Source: Ailanthus altissimus
Lineage: Eukaryota; Streptophyta; Magnoliopsida; Sapindales; Simaroubaceae
NCBI GenBank assembly: GCA_946807835.1
Contig: OX327706.1
Location: forward strand, 20,201,001 to 20,265,000
Reading direction: 5' to 3'
DNA length: 64,000 nucleotides
The position numbers were made by a program, and so were the translations under genes. Numbering within the stretch: position 1 is the first letter of the stretch; each line of letters starts with the position of its first letter. Shown here one piece after another: positions 1 to 11,988 of the stretch. The notes beneath the pieces were generated by a model that saw only the letters and a program-made list of their open reading frames with translations, made no database searches and was not told the DNA's origin.

Positions 1-1259
1 ATTTTATATTATTATATACATATATTCATTTGATGAATATATATAATGGGGATAGTGGCCGGCCAGTTATTGCCATTGAATTCATTTTATCCTTGAAAAA
101 ACAAAAGGTTGTTATCTTGTGTATTCATTTTTTTCATTCTTGAATGAATTATGAGAAAATGAGAGCTTAAGGGGGGACTCTCGGCCATGGAGGAAGAAGA
201 AGATGAAAAAGGATTTTCATTTTCTTCTTGGCAGCAAAATAAGATGGCCAGCTAATTTTAAAGGTAAGAAAAATTATTTTTATTTTAAATTTTAAAGTGT
301 AAAAAGCAACAACAAAAAACTTTTTTTTTGTTAGCAAAAATTATTTTGCTATTCATTTTTTTTTGTAAACAAAAGGCCACTATTGTTGTATTTAAATTGT
401 TTGTTTTGATGAATTTAAGTGTTGAATACATTAAAAATAAAATGAATATAATTTAAGTGTTAGGGTATAGGGATTAAGAGTTAATCTCACAGTTTAAATA
501 TTAAACTGATGTTAAAAAAATATAGATTGTTGTTCTAGTGATTCAAGTTCATTATGTTGAGTCTTAGAATTACTAACGGGTTAACTTCATCCGGTACTCC
601 AACTACAAATTCGTTCCAAAAGTTTGACATGTGATATTCTCAATTACTAATATTAATTTGATTAATATGTTTTATATTTTATTTATTAGTGTAATAAATA
701 AAATTTATTGTGTCCATTTTAAAAAATTAGATTTCTAACTTCCGTTTTGTTTATTATTTGTATATGTATGTATTAGATGCATATGTATATGAATTTTTAA
801 ATAGACACGTGTACCACATGTACACACTCAATAGGTTTAGGTTGTAAATCAGGATAAACCGACACCCCAACACGAGCTTCAATAGATGATAGGATAATTA
901 ATTGATTTATTTTTTATGTTATAAGTATATTTTAGTTTATATAAGATGTATTTAAAATTGAACGTGTTATTTTTTATAATTGTGATAATGTAATTCAAAT
1001 AGAGTATGTTTTAAAATTATACGTGTTATTCTAAAAAATATACTAATTATATAATTTGATTATAATATTACTAATATAATATAATATAATATTAACATTG
1101 TAATATGATTGATATATATATATATTTATATATTTTTAAAAATTCCATTGAATTGCCGATTATCAAAGCCACCAACATTTATTTCCCTTCTACTATGTCT
1201 CAACGGTTAAGAATCGAGAAACACAAATTAAGTTTTAATTGATTTTTTTTTTTGGAAAA
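1..1259. other. AT-rich intergenic DNA, no gene seen
   Basis: No open reading frame of coding character is visible. A less AT-rich patch at about 50-260 holds a GGCCGGCC palindrome and a purine-rich stretch. The same palindrome occurs inside the long solo LTR at 35253-37514, so this patch could be the edge of a related repeat; that is a guess. Confidence 0.4.
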
Positions 1260-1545
1260 ATAAATTAAATGTAAATTCATCAACAAAATAAGTATGTATT
1301 TTATATGATAAATATTTGTTAATAAATAAAAGAGATTAATTTTATATGGATAGAGATACATTATATTAAACATATAATGATAACTTTTTAGAGGAAAATT
1401 AATCATAAAACTATTTATATTGAACCAAATAGCTAAAAAAATTAGCTTTTTTGATCAAGTAAAAACTAACTTAAAGTGCTCATTTAATTAGAAAAACAAA
1501 CAACCTTAAATAATTGAATAAGCGAAATTAGGTAATATTTGCTTT
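1260..1545 (+). repeat. AT-rich dispersed repeat, copy 1 of 3
   Basis: About 285 bp that matches 1868-2145 in the same orientation and 2262-2535 in the opposite orientation. Shared landmarks in order are AATAAGTATG, AATAAATAAAAGAGA, ATAGAGATA, an ATTAATCA-like block, CTAACTTAAAGT and a terminal AATTAGGTAATATT-like segment. No coding potential. Most likely an old non-autonomous element; I see no clear terminal inverted repeats or TSD. Confidence 0.5.
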
Positions 1546-1867
1546 TTTGATTGAATTTTGAATAGATCGGAATGCTCAATAGAGTTGAGTGACTGAATCT
1601 GGATAATCTATTTGTTTATTTTACTCAATATATGCATATAAGTGTTAAGTGGTTTATTTTTTTAATTAAAAAATTGGAAACTAATATGTTTACATTTATG
1701 CTTTTATAAATTTTTAACATTAAACTAATAAAAGAAAACATGAAAAATATATAAATAAAATAATAGTTAATTTTTACAAATTAATATTGAAATAATATTA
1801 ATCTGAATTTTATTACAATTTTTTTAAGATATAAATATATATTCTTTTAAGTTATACATACGTAAAA

Positions 1868-2145
1868 AGCTCATTAATTGTAAAATTTTTCAGCACGATA
1901 AGTACGAATTTTACATGATGGTATTTAATAATAAATAAAAGAGACGGGTTTTATATAGATATAAATATAATATATTAAATAGGTAAAGATATTTTTAAAA
2001 TGAAATTTAATCACATCATTTAGCTCAAAAATTAAATTATTTGATTTTTTTTGTTAAGTCAAAGTCAACTTATTAAAATTCTCTTTAAAAAAATAAACAA
2101 TTTTAGATGACTGAATATGTCGAATTAAGTTATATTTAGTATTAC
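1868..2145 (+). repeat. AT-rich dispersed repeat, copy 2 of 3
   Basis: Direct-orientation copy of the repeat at 1260-1545. It keeps AATAAATAAAAGAGA, ATAGATATAAATATA, a GTCAACTTATTAAA-like block and the segment ending in GAATTAAGTTATATTT. The many substitutions and small indels suggest an old duplication. Confidence 0.5.
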
Positions 2146-2261
2146 ATTTAAACCCCTCCACCGCCCCTCCCTCAGATATTAAGTAGTATTCAATATTTAG
2201 CCAACCCTAGTCCACCGCCACCCCCTATAATAAAAATAGCAACTTAAATGTTGAATATGAT

Positions 2262-2535
2262 TTAATTTAGTTTATAAAGTCATTTAAGATTTTTTCTTCT
2301 AAAGTTAACGAGAACTTTAAGTTAATTTTAATTGAATTAAAAAAATATTTTTATTTAATTTTTTTATCTAAATGTAAATAACATAATTAATTTCTTTCTA
2401 AAAAATATTCCTATTATTCAATATGTTTATATCTCTATTCATGAATAAACTCATATCTTTTATTTCTTATTAAATGCTGTCATAATAAAATTTATACTTA
2501 TTTTGAGAAATTTCACAATAATTTTTTTTTAATAA
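2262..2535 (-). repeat. AT-rich dispersed repeat, copy 3 of 3 (inverted)
   Basis: The reverse complement matches the two copies upstream in the same order of landmarks (AATAAGTATAAATTTTAT, AAATAAAAGATATGAG, AATAGAGATATAAACATA, ATTAACTTAAAGTTCTC). Two direct copies followed by an inverted one suggest clustered insertion of one family or local rearrangement. Confidence 0.5.
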
Positions 2536-3207
2536 ACATTTTAGAACAATGATCTGTCTAGTCATTTGTTTCTTCTAATATACAATGATCAAATATTTTC
2601 TTACAACTTCAAAAATAAAATTAACACATCATCAAAATTTGCAATAACATTCAGATCAACATTGTTTCTCTAAAATTTAGTGAAAAAGATAAATACTACC
2701 TTTATCTCTAAATTTGTATAATTTTTCATAAGTCCACTTAAATTAGTAGTACTAAACCGCTGATCTTTGGCTCAAATCTGCGGTGCAATTTGTATGCATC
2801 ATTCAAAACAAGAAAGGTTTACAGAATATTGCGTGCCCCCTCAGATTTAATTTCCGCCAGCAGCACGACGTAAAGCATCTGGCTTTTCTTTCCCTGCGGC
2901 CATGCATTGGATTTGAGTTTGGACACCTTTTCTCTTTAATTTACTAGTTTTTACTTTTAATATCCAACATGCAGCAACAAGAGTAAATATCCCGCTTCCA
3001 ACTTTATCAAATTAAGTATTAATTGCACCATCTGTGATCCACAACATTTTGTATCCAATCATTTTACCTAATAAAGTTATATATCTTGAGTACTTATATT
3101 TCATTTCTTATTTCTTGAAAGATGCAGAACTAGAACAAGCTAATTAGAGATAGCGTGACTGATTAGGTATAAGCATGTTTTTGGGTAAAACTTGTAGATG
3201 AAAGTTG

Positions 3208-3209
<2 letters not shown>

Positions 3210-3280
<71 letters not shown>
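3210..3280. repeat. Compound microsatellite (TC)n-(TA)n
   Basis: About 20 TC units run directly into 15 TA units. The apparent reading frames across it on both strands are repeat translation (Leu-Ser, Tyr-Ile or Arg-Glu runs) and are not genes. Confidence 0.95.
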
Positions 3281-3282
<2 letters not shown>

Positions 3283-3898
3283 TTTATGGAGTGGACATCA
3301 CGAAAACATTTTCCTTTATTCATTATGTCCAAAAAAAAAAGCAATTTTCTACGTCACAAGGCAAACATGCCCTTTTCCTATATTCTCTTTTTGGTTGAGT
3401 TTCCTAATACATATACATATGCATGCATTGCATATGGTTTATATTTTATAATTTTGTGTCAACTAGCTAGAAAATGCCAAGCCAATAAAGTTTTCTTTCT
3501 GATACAGAAGTAGTTGATTGTATGTACGTATGACTTGTATTGCTACTCTTCTTTTTACCTTATAATCAAAATTTTCTTTTGATCATTACTCTTGTTAAGT
3601 AAATATTAAGCATCTTCCCGACTTTGGCATGAGCAAAATTTAAACCTCAGATTTGTTATACCACTCGATAATTTTTACCGATTAAACAAATTATTACCCA
3701 TAACAATTATCATTACTTTGCTACAATGAATTTTAAATACATACAATCACTTGTAAATATATTTTTAATTTTATAAGGCAAATACTTAAGATCTGTTTGC
3801 TCTCTAAAAGTAGGGTTCGTGTATGATCTCGTATTCGGCTAGATAGAGGTCGCTTCAAATTTGATAGAAGCCGAAATTGAAGATTTTTACTAACAAGT
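3281..3898. other. Intergenic DNA, no gene seen
   Basis: AT-rich sequence without a supported reading frame, RNA gene or recognisable repeat boundary. Confidence 0.4.
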
Positions 3899-4013
3899 GA
3901 GGTTTATTATTAAACCTGGGCTGAGATATAGCAGACGAGATTTATTGCTAAACCTGAGCTGTGATACAGCAGATGAGATCCATTACCAGACTTAGGGCTA
4001 TAGTACAGTAAAC
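3899..4013. repeat. 38-bp tandem repeat, three units
   Basis: Three head-to-tail units at 3899-3936, 3937-3974 and 3975-4013. Each follows the pattern GAG(G/A)TTTATT, then a TAAACCTG block, then (A/G)GCT, then ATA(T/C)AGCAGA. Units 1 and 2 are close; unit 3 is more diverged and one base longer. The DNA is more GC-balanced than its surroundings. No known satellite was recognised. Confidence 0.75.
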
Positions 4014-4477
4014 GTGTCGCAAAGCTTGAGTCTTTTGTGGAGAAGGATGAGCGAAGCTCTAAACAACAAGGTTGCGAGATTTTCAACAAGTAAAGATGTA
4101 GAGCCTTAAGTTGAATGTTAAAAATAAAAAAAAGGATAAAAGTTAAAAAACTTATATAAATTATGTGATTGAATTGCTCATATTTTACGATGACCAACTC
4201 TTTTTATAGATTGCAAAACCTTATATAAAACTTAATTTTATTAAAAAAAAAAATTCTTAATATAATAAATTTTTTATTACATATAAATTCCTAAATAAGT
4301 TACAATATATATAATTAAGCTAATAATCTTAAAACATAAAAGTCCACAAAAGTAATTTTTTGGACCGGGTGTCAATAAAATTTAACATTTTTATGGTGGT
4401 AGATAGAGGTAAGAATAGTGGAGTAATGTGAAGATAAGAGAATCTCACATCTTCTAATTAATTAGAAAGAGTTATCA

Positions 4478-4480
<3 letters not shown>

Positions 4481-4510
<30 letters not shown>
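4481..4510. repeat. (TA)15 microsatellite
   Basis: Fifteen uninterrupted TA units in AT-rich intergenic DNA. Confidence 0.95.
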
Positions 4511-4514
<4 letters not shown>

Positions 4515-7206
4515 TCAAATAATATAATTTTTTTGGGTATTTTTAAAACTAAAATTTCATAATATATTTTAAAACTGTCCTTATTATTATTTATAACAGT
4601 GAAATACATCTAACTGATATCTTTTCATTATTTTTCTTTAATTTACCCTCTAAATCCATGATCTCTTAATTATTTCTCCATAATCTTTAAAGTAAATCTA
4701 TTATCTCTTTATTTTCTTTTTAAGGAGCATGAGTCATATATTAACGTCGTTCTTGTCAAGGTTGTATATATTTTTCAAATAATTTGAAGAGAATCTTAAA
4801 TTTTATCATTACTAATAAATGTAAGTTGAGAAAAAAAAAATTCAAAAATATGAACTTCTTGTTGTTCTTTCATTTTGTTTTGCCTAAAGAAATTAGCGTC
4901 GTTAAGTATTATTAGTCATTTGAGATGAGAGTTTTGAATGATAAATACCAAATATATGCTATTGCGACTAGAAATGAATCCCTCCGATCGAAGCTATATA
5001 TTTTATAACATAGCTAGGCTTTATGCACAGAAATCATGGAGAATGCACAAAAGTTTTAAAATATTGTTTTCGGGCACTAAAAGGAAGCATGTTCTTTTTC
5101 TTTTTCTTTTTTGAAATTGGATGTTTTTACTAGAAGCTAAGTTTTTTATGATAATTTATCGTTACGTTCGTTTGATTATCTCTACCATAAAATAAAAAAT
5201 AAAAAAAGAGTAAATACAAATACTAGAAAAAAAATAGGCTGAGTTGAAATGAAACTTTTTGTTTCCAACAATGACACTATAAATGGTTTCTATTTAACGT
5301 CAAACTTGATTTGCGTAACTGGTTTCGTTCGTCCATTTTAAACTTTTTTTTTTAATTAAAAAAAAGCGTCGGCGAGCAAAAAAAGAAGAAATCGAGGATA
5401 AAGCTTTAAACCCATAACATAACATAACATGTTTTCCATACGTCCCTTTTAGTAATTTACTCATGCATAAAAATTGTAATTATTATAACAATAATAAAAT
5501 AGGGGTTCAATAAAAAACAGCTCTAGTTGAATAGTTTTGTTCTAAAATCTTACATCGCTCACGTAGAAAGTATTATATTAGATTGTTTATATATGTAAAG
5601 TCCGTTAGAGTGAAATCTTTTAAATAATTTTGAGAGTAAAATTGTGTGAGTTTAGATTTAAAGTGAGATGATAAAATGACTCATAAACTTGTAAATTCAT
5701 TAGGAATTGCTTTTATTAAGAAGGATTTGATTAGATTTAAAGTAGATTTAGAACGAATTTGATATACAAGATTAAAATTCATAAAAGATTTTTGAATCGG
5801 ATATGATTTTGGTGAAATATCCTAAGGATACCCCGTTAGAATATTTATATTTTTATTTATCTAAAAAGAAGACCAAACGATATTATTTTGATTGTAGTCT
5901 TAAATAAAAATTAAAATAACAAATTTTTTTTCTTCTTCAATTTATCAGTTGTTCTCAGTTTACTTGTTATACAAATATTGTTCTTTAATTTTGTCATCTT
6001 TAATTATTTATTTTCACAAAACTATTAGTACGCACTTGTCAAATATTTATTTGATTATCAAATGACATATTTCAATATTCATTTAATTTTTATTTCATTG
6101 ACATTACATTACTAATAAATAATATAAATATTTTAATAGAGATGGATTAAATTTTTTATTTAACTTTATTTATTTATTTTCTTTACATGATGGATATTGA
6201 TAACTATTTTGTTTTACTTTTTTTTTTCCTTTTAACTTAGCTAGTTAGTAAATTTATTAATTTTAAAATTATAATATATCATATAAATTCATTTATAAGA
6301 CGTATTTCTAAATCTTGATTCAAGCATAAGAAAAATTATTTTTGTGTAATTGGGTTACTTTTTAATTATGTTGTTTAATTTGTGTTAACTATTTATTAAT
6401 TATTTTTATTAGTTTTAATTTAAAAAGAAGTTTAATTTTGATAGATCTTAAATTTGTGATATGATTTTGATGATTATATTTTATAAATTTTCTTTCAAAT
6501 GAATGTTATGATTTTATATTTTTATTATATTAATTTATAATTATTTAAAATTTATGGATAACTTATTACGAATTTAATAAGAAGTATATATCTACGAAAG
6601 CGAATTTGGTAATAGAACTCCAAATTCGCAATGAATTTGACATTTTATTTTTAAAACAAATATGAATGATTTAAAGATATTTGTTCTAAACTTGACACAC
6701 TATCATTTTAATACAAAAGAAAAGAATAATACTCGTAGAACAAATTAATATTGTACTTGAAAAATTCTAACGAAAATTTGAAAGAGCCCCGGCACAAGTC
6801 ACAAGAGTTACCATTGTGAGACATGGACAATATATATGCCGTAGTGACTAGTGACCAAACAAGGTAGTAATTTCACTGCTTTTCGCATGCTTTTAACTTA
6901 ACTTAGGATCATATTCAATAAGCATGTGTTTCATTTCATAGGCATTCAATGCAATGAGCTCAATGAAGTTTCGACATGAATAACAACTCCTTCGCTTTAA
7001 TCGTTCATTGTCCCCTTGCTTCGTACGTTTTGTATATAAAATTATATTTAGAGTTCAATATAAAATTTTATTGACAACAAAAGACTTCAAATTTTCAATT
7101 TGTGTAAATGGTTTGCAACTAGAACTTAATATTCCAAGAACATTGGGTTATCGACAAGAGATGAATTGTCAACACCAATAGCTTAATTTAGCACGTATAA
7201 ATCATA
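4511..7206. other. Long AT-rich intergenic stretch, no gene seen
   Basis: Both strands are dense in stop codons and carry poly-A/T runs. No exon-like, tRNA-like or LTR-like segment could be defended. Confidence 0.45.
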
Positions 7207-7211
7207 ATATA

Positions 7212-7859
7212 TGTTGAGGCGGAAGAAATTAAAGAATTAAATATTTAAAGTAATATGATGCAAAAATAAATAATTAAAAAATTAAAGAGAAAGGTAGATT
7301 AAAAACATATAATTTACAATGGTTTGACAATTTACTTACGTTCACGATAGATTAAGATCACACTATTTTATTATTGAATTTTAAAGCTCTTACAAAATAT
7401 GTATTTGACAAGAAAGACTCACAAAAAAATTACTATTTCTTGTAAATAAAGAGTTTTTTTTACTAAGAATAAAAAAATTACTATGATCACAAAGATGTGT
7501 TTACAAGTCAATTGAGAGTTTTTATACAGGTTTTAGGATGACTTAGGTTAACCATAAACGTGTGGGAGTCATTTTAGAAAATTTTGGAACAAGTGGGAGA
7601 CGGAACAAATCTGATCAAAACAAAAAATTGATTCTCGCGCTGGGCGTCGCGGCATTGGGATATCGTGCCTGGGCTCTGCGGCGCTGGCACTTGGTGCCGT
7701 GGCGCTCAGGTTCTATTTTAGGCACTGCGACGCCTATGCCTGGACACTACCACTTGCATTTTTGTCTCTTTTCACGTTTGTCTTCGATCTTCGTGTATTC
7801 AAAGTACTTGACTTTCTCTCCAAATCATATCCTGATGATTTTTAATTAACGTTTTCATA
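7212..7859 (-). mobile_element. Solo LTR of Ty1/copia family D
   Basis: A 648-bp solo LTR flanked by a perfect 5-bp TSD, ATATA at 7207-7211 and 7860-7864. It starts TGTTGAGGCGGAAG and matches the LTRs at 22331-23074, 25939-26581 and 27109-27845. Orientation comes from the complete relative at 22331-26581, whose PBS and coding remnants lie on the minus strand. A GC-rich block at about 7634-7741 stands out from the AT-rich remainder. An apparent 95-codon plus-strand frame inside it is LTR sequence. Confidence 0.9.
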
Positions 7860-7865
7860 ATATAT

Positions 7866-9787
7866 TGTTGGAAATCAAGTGTGTGACATATGAGTGTATA
7901 CATAATTTTAAAAAATTACTATATCCAGCGGAAGTATATTAATAAATACACCCAATAAAACACATATATCACATATATAATCAAGTATAACTGTTATACA
8001 ATAATTTATACATGATAAATAATTGTGTACTTAAATTAAAATATAAAGAACACTTACTTAATGAATATAGCTTTACAAAATCTTCAAATTCTCCAATAAT
8101 CTATGTGAAGAGCTCACCTTGAAGTGTATTGTTGAACAATTCTAGTTCACAACGATTTTGTGAGATTATGGAATTAGAATGGTAGCTTTAGATTTTTCAA
8201 CAAATTGTGTTCAAACTATTTGAATATAAATACTTGTTTCATAAATATGAATATGATTTAACAATCCATGATGAAAGGAGAATAAGATGGAGTTTTCTTT
8301 TGTTCTTATTAGTAACACTTTACTAACACAACAATAATAAATTCTTTTTATCATTGTGAATTATCCAAGTGTGTATGATAAGAAAAACTAGAAAAATTTC
8401 ACACACTAATCTTTCAACTCTTTGAAAGAAAAAATAAGACAAATCATTTCTCTTTCCCTCCCACCAATTTCTTGACCGAAATTTTCATTCATCATATTGA
8501 ATAAATCCCATTCATTCATTTTTAGTGGTTGTAGCAATTGATGATCAATCATTATTGCTTCACTCAATTCTTATTATTAATAAGTCTAAGTCTCTCCACT
8601 TGCTTAAAACATTATTAATATATTAAGAAGTACTTCATTCATTAGCAAAGAGATGGCAGCCACCATTTGAAACAAATGATTAAAATTTTATTTAATGGTT
8701 TACAGCAATACATTTAATACAAAATGCCTCCACAATTCATAATGAGTAATAATTTAATTTTATTAAACAAAATTAATGCAACTAAAATTATATAATAATG
8801 TTTAGTGGATTAAATGTATATAATAATATTATAAAACAAAACAAAAATATTTTTGTATTATTTTATTGATATATAATGAAGGGTTTAGATTTTGTCATTT
8901 GTCACAATTTTATTGGTTAACAATTCTTATTAACTAATTAAATGATATACTTAACAATTAAGTCTTGACAAATGCACATCCCAAGGGATTCTGAAATAAT
9001 TATTCTATTTTGTTAAAATTTATTAGATTGAATTATTCAATCTAATCTGCTACCTTAGTGCACAATGAGTACACTTCAGACAAAGTTAGGTCAACGTTTG
9101 GTTTGTCATATGCGGCTCATCCATACGTCCGTGAACGATGCCTCCCACACACGTTACGGATATTATAAATTAGTGCGTTAGACCATACAAGTTGAGATTT
9201 TACATATTCATATAATCCTTTCATCATTTATATCCTAGAAAAGCAGAGATATAGATCATCACCGTCAAATCTCTATTTGCTCAACCATAAATTTTATATC
9301 CAAATTTATATTTTGTTAAACAATATCCACAAACACTTTTGTGATATTGTTTATTCTTACGAAATATTTTTTTTGAGATTTATACTTGTGGCCATAAGAC
9401 TTTCTAAAATACAATCTCAGAGCATCAGGATATACAACCCACTTATATGAGCTGATGACTCATATCTACGCACACTAGACTTTATGAGCATCAGACCATA
9501 TTCAGCGGTCAGACCATGAAAGGTTTCTGACATGTGTAGAACCAAAGCATGGTGGATCACTCACAAGCCCACCGTGGTACTCAGGTCAAAAGACCACAAA
9601 TACTACTTAACTCGGAAGACCTTCCATTGAAGGCTTTATGAGATGTTTACTATATCTGAAATGTTACAAACATTTTACTATTTAATAATTATATAATATT
9701 AAAGATTTTATTATAAATGATAATTATATAAATACAATAATTAAATATTATACATTATAGGATGACACGTAAGAAAAAATTATAACA
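7866..9787. mobile_element. Solo LTR, long-LTR family E, copy 1
   Basis: A 1922-bp TG...CA segment starting TGTTGGAAATC and ending ATTATAACA, flanked by a perfect TSD TATAT (7861-7865 and 9788-9792). It matches 35253-37514 and 43985-46253 over landmarks such as the TGGTACGCTGC-like block, GTGATCGATGC-like block and ACTTTCTGAGATACAATCTC-like block. It is shorter than the other copies, apparently by an internal deletion near 9655. There is no internal region, so the lineage and orientation cannot be set; the TGTTG...CAACA-type ends favour copia. Confidence 0.85.
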
Positions 9788-9804
9788 TATATATAAATAA
9801 TTAT

Positions 9805-10891
9805 TGTTGGGGTAAAGTTAAGTGACAATTAATCCACTTAGGGATTTAACTTAGTACTCAAACCCAATTCTCTCCGTGATCAGCCCGGCTTAAAATAAAT
9901 TTCCTTAATTGACTAAGCACAGGTCTAAATATTTGGATCTCTATAACTCGACCTAGAAAGCCCATTTAACGGAACCTATGTAAGGACACTTGTTGCCACT
10001 TAGTACTGGTGTCAAATGACACGTCACAATGACTTAGACATTTGCCACGTCATTATAGTCCCACCAATAATAATACACACTGGTATAACTTAGGTCCCCC
10101 CACATCACTAGTAAGACTCATTAAAAGAGCACTTAATGCCACATCATCTGATTATTAGGTCTAAAAGATAAGATCAAGTAAGGGAATCCCCAAAGAATTA
10201 ATGACCGACCTCCATGTCAGTATATACTAGAACATTGTCTCTTATTGATTCTGTTGACACTATTGATATAACTGACATAGAAGACAAAGCTGTCAAGAGT
10301 TGTTGAGGAAGCTCAGCATTGAATATGCTAATCTTAGAGAGAGAGAGAATCAAATGACCCCTTAAAGCTCCCAAACTCACCAACTCGAGTTGATTACTTC
10401 AAAAAATGACAAATGACAAATATACCTAGTACTCCAAATGTCAAAAAATATTTAATTACCTTTTTACCCTCTCTAAGTAAGTTCTCAAAAATACCCCTTA
10501 TAATAAGGACAGACATTCAATTGTGTTTTACCATGTGTCGCCCATGAGAAAAAATCTTCATATTAACATATTTCAAGCTCAAGTTTTTTCTCTAATTTTA
10601 AAAGTGGTAAGGAGAGATTTGAAACCAACACAACCCTAGCGAGAGAAAACTATCATCTTTTTCTCTAAGAAAATTTATATTCTCTCTAGAAAAAATAAAC
10701 TCTAGAAAATATTGACTACTCAGTAGTCACCTAATTTGAGTATTAGGGGGTCGTCGCCAGCCATTAACATTATATTTCTTGTATTCCTTAGGTCCATTCA
10801 AATCGACAAGCCCAAACACAGTATTTAGCCTACTTTTTATTTAATCTTAATCTCTAATAACTAAGTAAGAGTTTCAGTCTAACTCTTGACA
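9805..10891. mobile_element. LTR-like sequence, unclassified
   Basis: Begins TGTTGGGGTAAAG 18 bp after the preceding solo LTR and can be read to a CTTGACA end. It is GC-balanced, contains a TGACACGTCA-type palindrome and a GGGGGTCGTCGCCAGCC stretch reminiscent of Ty3/gypsy TAT LTRs. The flanks (ATTAT and ATAAA) do not form a clean TSD, and no PBS follows. The boundaries are guesses. Confidence 0.35.
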
Positions 10892-11483
10892 ATAAAAGGC
10901 CAAACAAAATCAAAATTTTTTAACTTAACACTCACACTTTACTCAACACATTTAAATTTGCCCTTGATTGAAAATCACACCTAAACAAATACGTATCATA
11001 TTCGTAAACTTTTAGGCAATTACACTAAATTTTGATCCGAGTTAAGGCTAAATTTTTTTTTTAATAAAAAAATAATTTTTTTTAGCAGAATATGTGCACT
11101 AACACAACCGAGATGAAAATATTCCTGATAAAAAATGAGAAAAAAAAAACGTGTGACAGTGATAGTACTGTGCCATCATCATCAACAACCAATGGTGCCA
11201 TGCCATACAGAGAAAGACTCGTCAAGGGGCTGTGGCCTGTGAGTTCACACTGGGCAGTGCCAGCGCCCAGCAGGCACCATCACCATTCTCCAAAAACTCT
11301 TCAGAGATAAAAGCAATCAGCTAAGCTCAAACATAACATAATCGTAAAGACATTTTGCCACAATGATGAATGGACCTGAAATATATCCCTCGTCTGATCA
11401 TCTATCTGTATCCGCTTCTGGTCCCATAATCAGCCAGTTGGTTGAAATGGTGGGCCCCCAAAATCTGGCACACTTTTTGTTAG
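10892..11483. other. Intergenic DNA with a GC-balanced island
   Basis: The part at 11085-11470 has much higher GC content than its neighbourhood and a short open frame at 11092-11310. That frame has no recognisable domain, and no splice or start context supports a gene. It may be old unique DNA or a promoter fragment between repeats. Confidence 0.3.
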
Positions 11484-11988
11484 GGTTATTAACACTGTAA
11501 CCCCCTAATTTTGGCACAAATTACATTTTAATTGTAGCTTTAGTTTTAATTACACGACTACTCCTATTTAATTGAAAATTTAAAAATATTTTCATAATTT
11601 TATCACTTAAATTATTGAAATATTTATAAAAAATAAAAATATTTTTATCTTTTTAATTAATTTAAATAGAAAGAATAGCAGTATAATTAAAATTAAAACT
11701 GTCATTAAAATATAATTTGTATCAATTTTAGGGTGACAATGTTAATATCTCAAATTTTATACAAATTATATTTTAATAACGATTTTAATCTTAATTATAT
11801 TGTCAACTTCTCTATTTAATATGAAGAATAAAAATATCCTCATATTTATATTTTTTATTAAAATATTAAAAAAATGAGAATATTTTTATTTTTTAAATTA
11901 TATAGTTGGATAATAATGTAATTAGGACTAAAGTCGTCAAAAAAATATAATTTATATAAACTTAAGCGGGTTACAGTGTTAATATTCC
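11484..11988. mobile_element. Tandem dimer of a MITE with long terminal inverted repeats
   Basis: Two AT-rich hairpin units lie head to tail (about 11484-11747 and 11741-11988). In unit 1 the left arm (ATTAACACTGTAACCC, then an ATTTTGGCACAAATTACA-like stretch) is the inverse of the right arm ending AGGGTGACAATGTTAATAT. Unit 2 repeats the arrangement and ends GGGTTACAGTGTTAATATT. The outermost arms of the dimer pair best. No coding capacity. This is typical of a non-autonomous class II element; the superfamily was not determined. Confidence 0.75.

Noticed and set aside
3144..3513. Overlapping open frames on both strands across the (TC)n(TA)n tract
   Set aside because: They are translations of the microsatellite (Leu-Ser, Tyr-Ile, Arg-Glu runs) with no coding context.
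7562..7849. 95-codon plus-strand frame with Arg/Trp-rich sequence
   Set aside because: Lies entirely inside a solo LTR and reads its GC-rich block.
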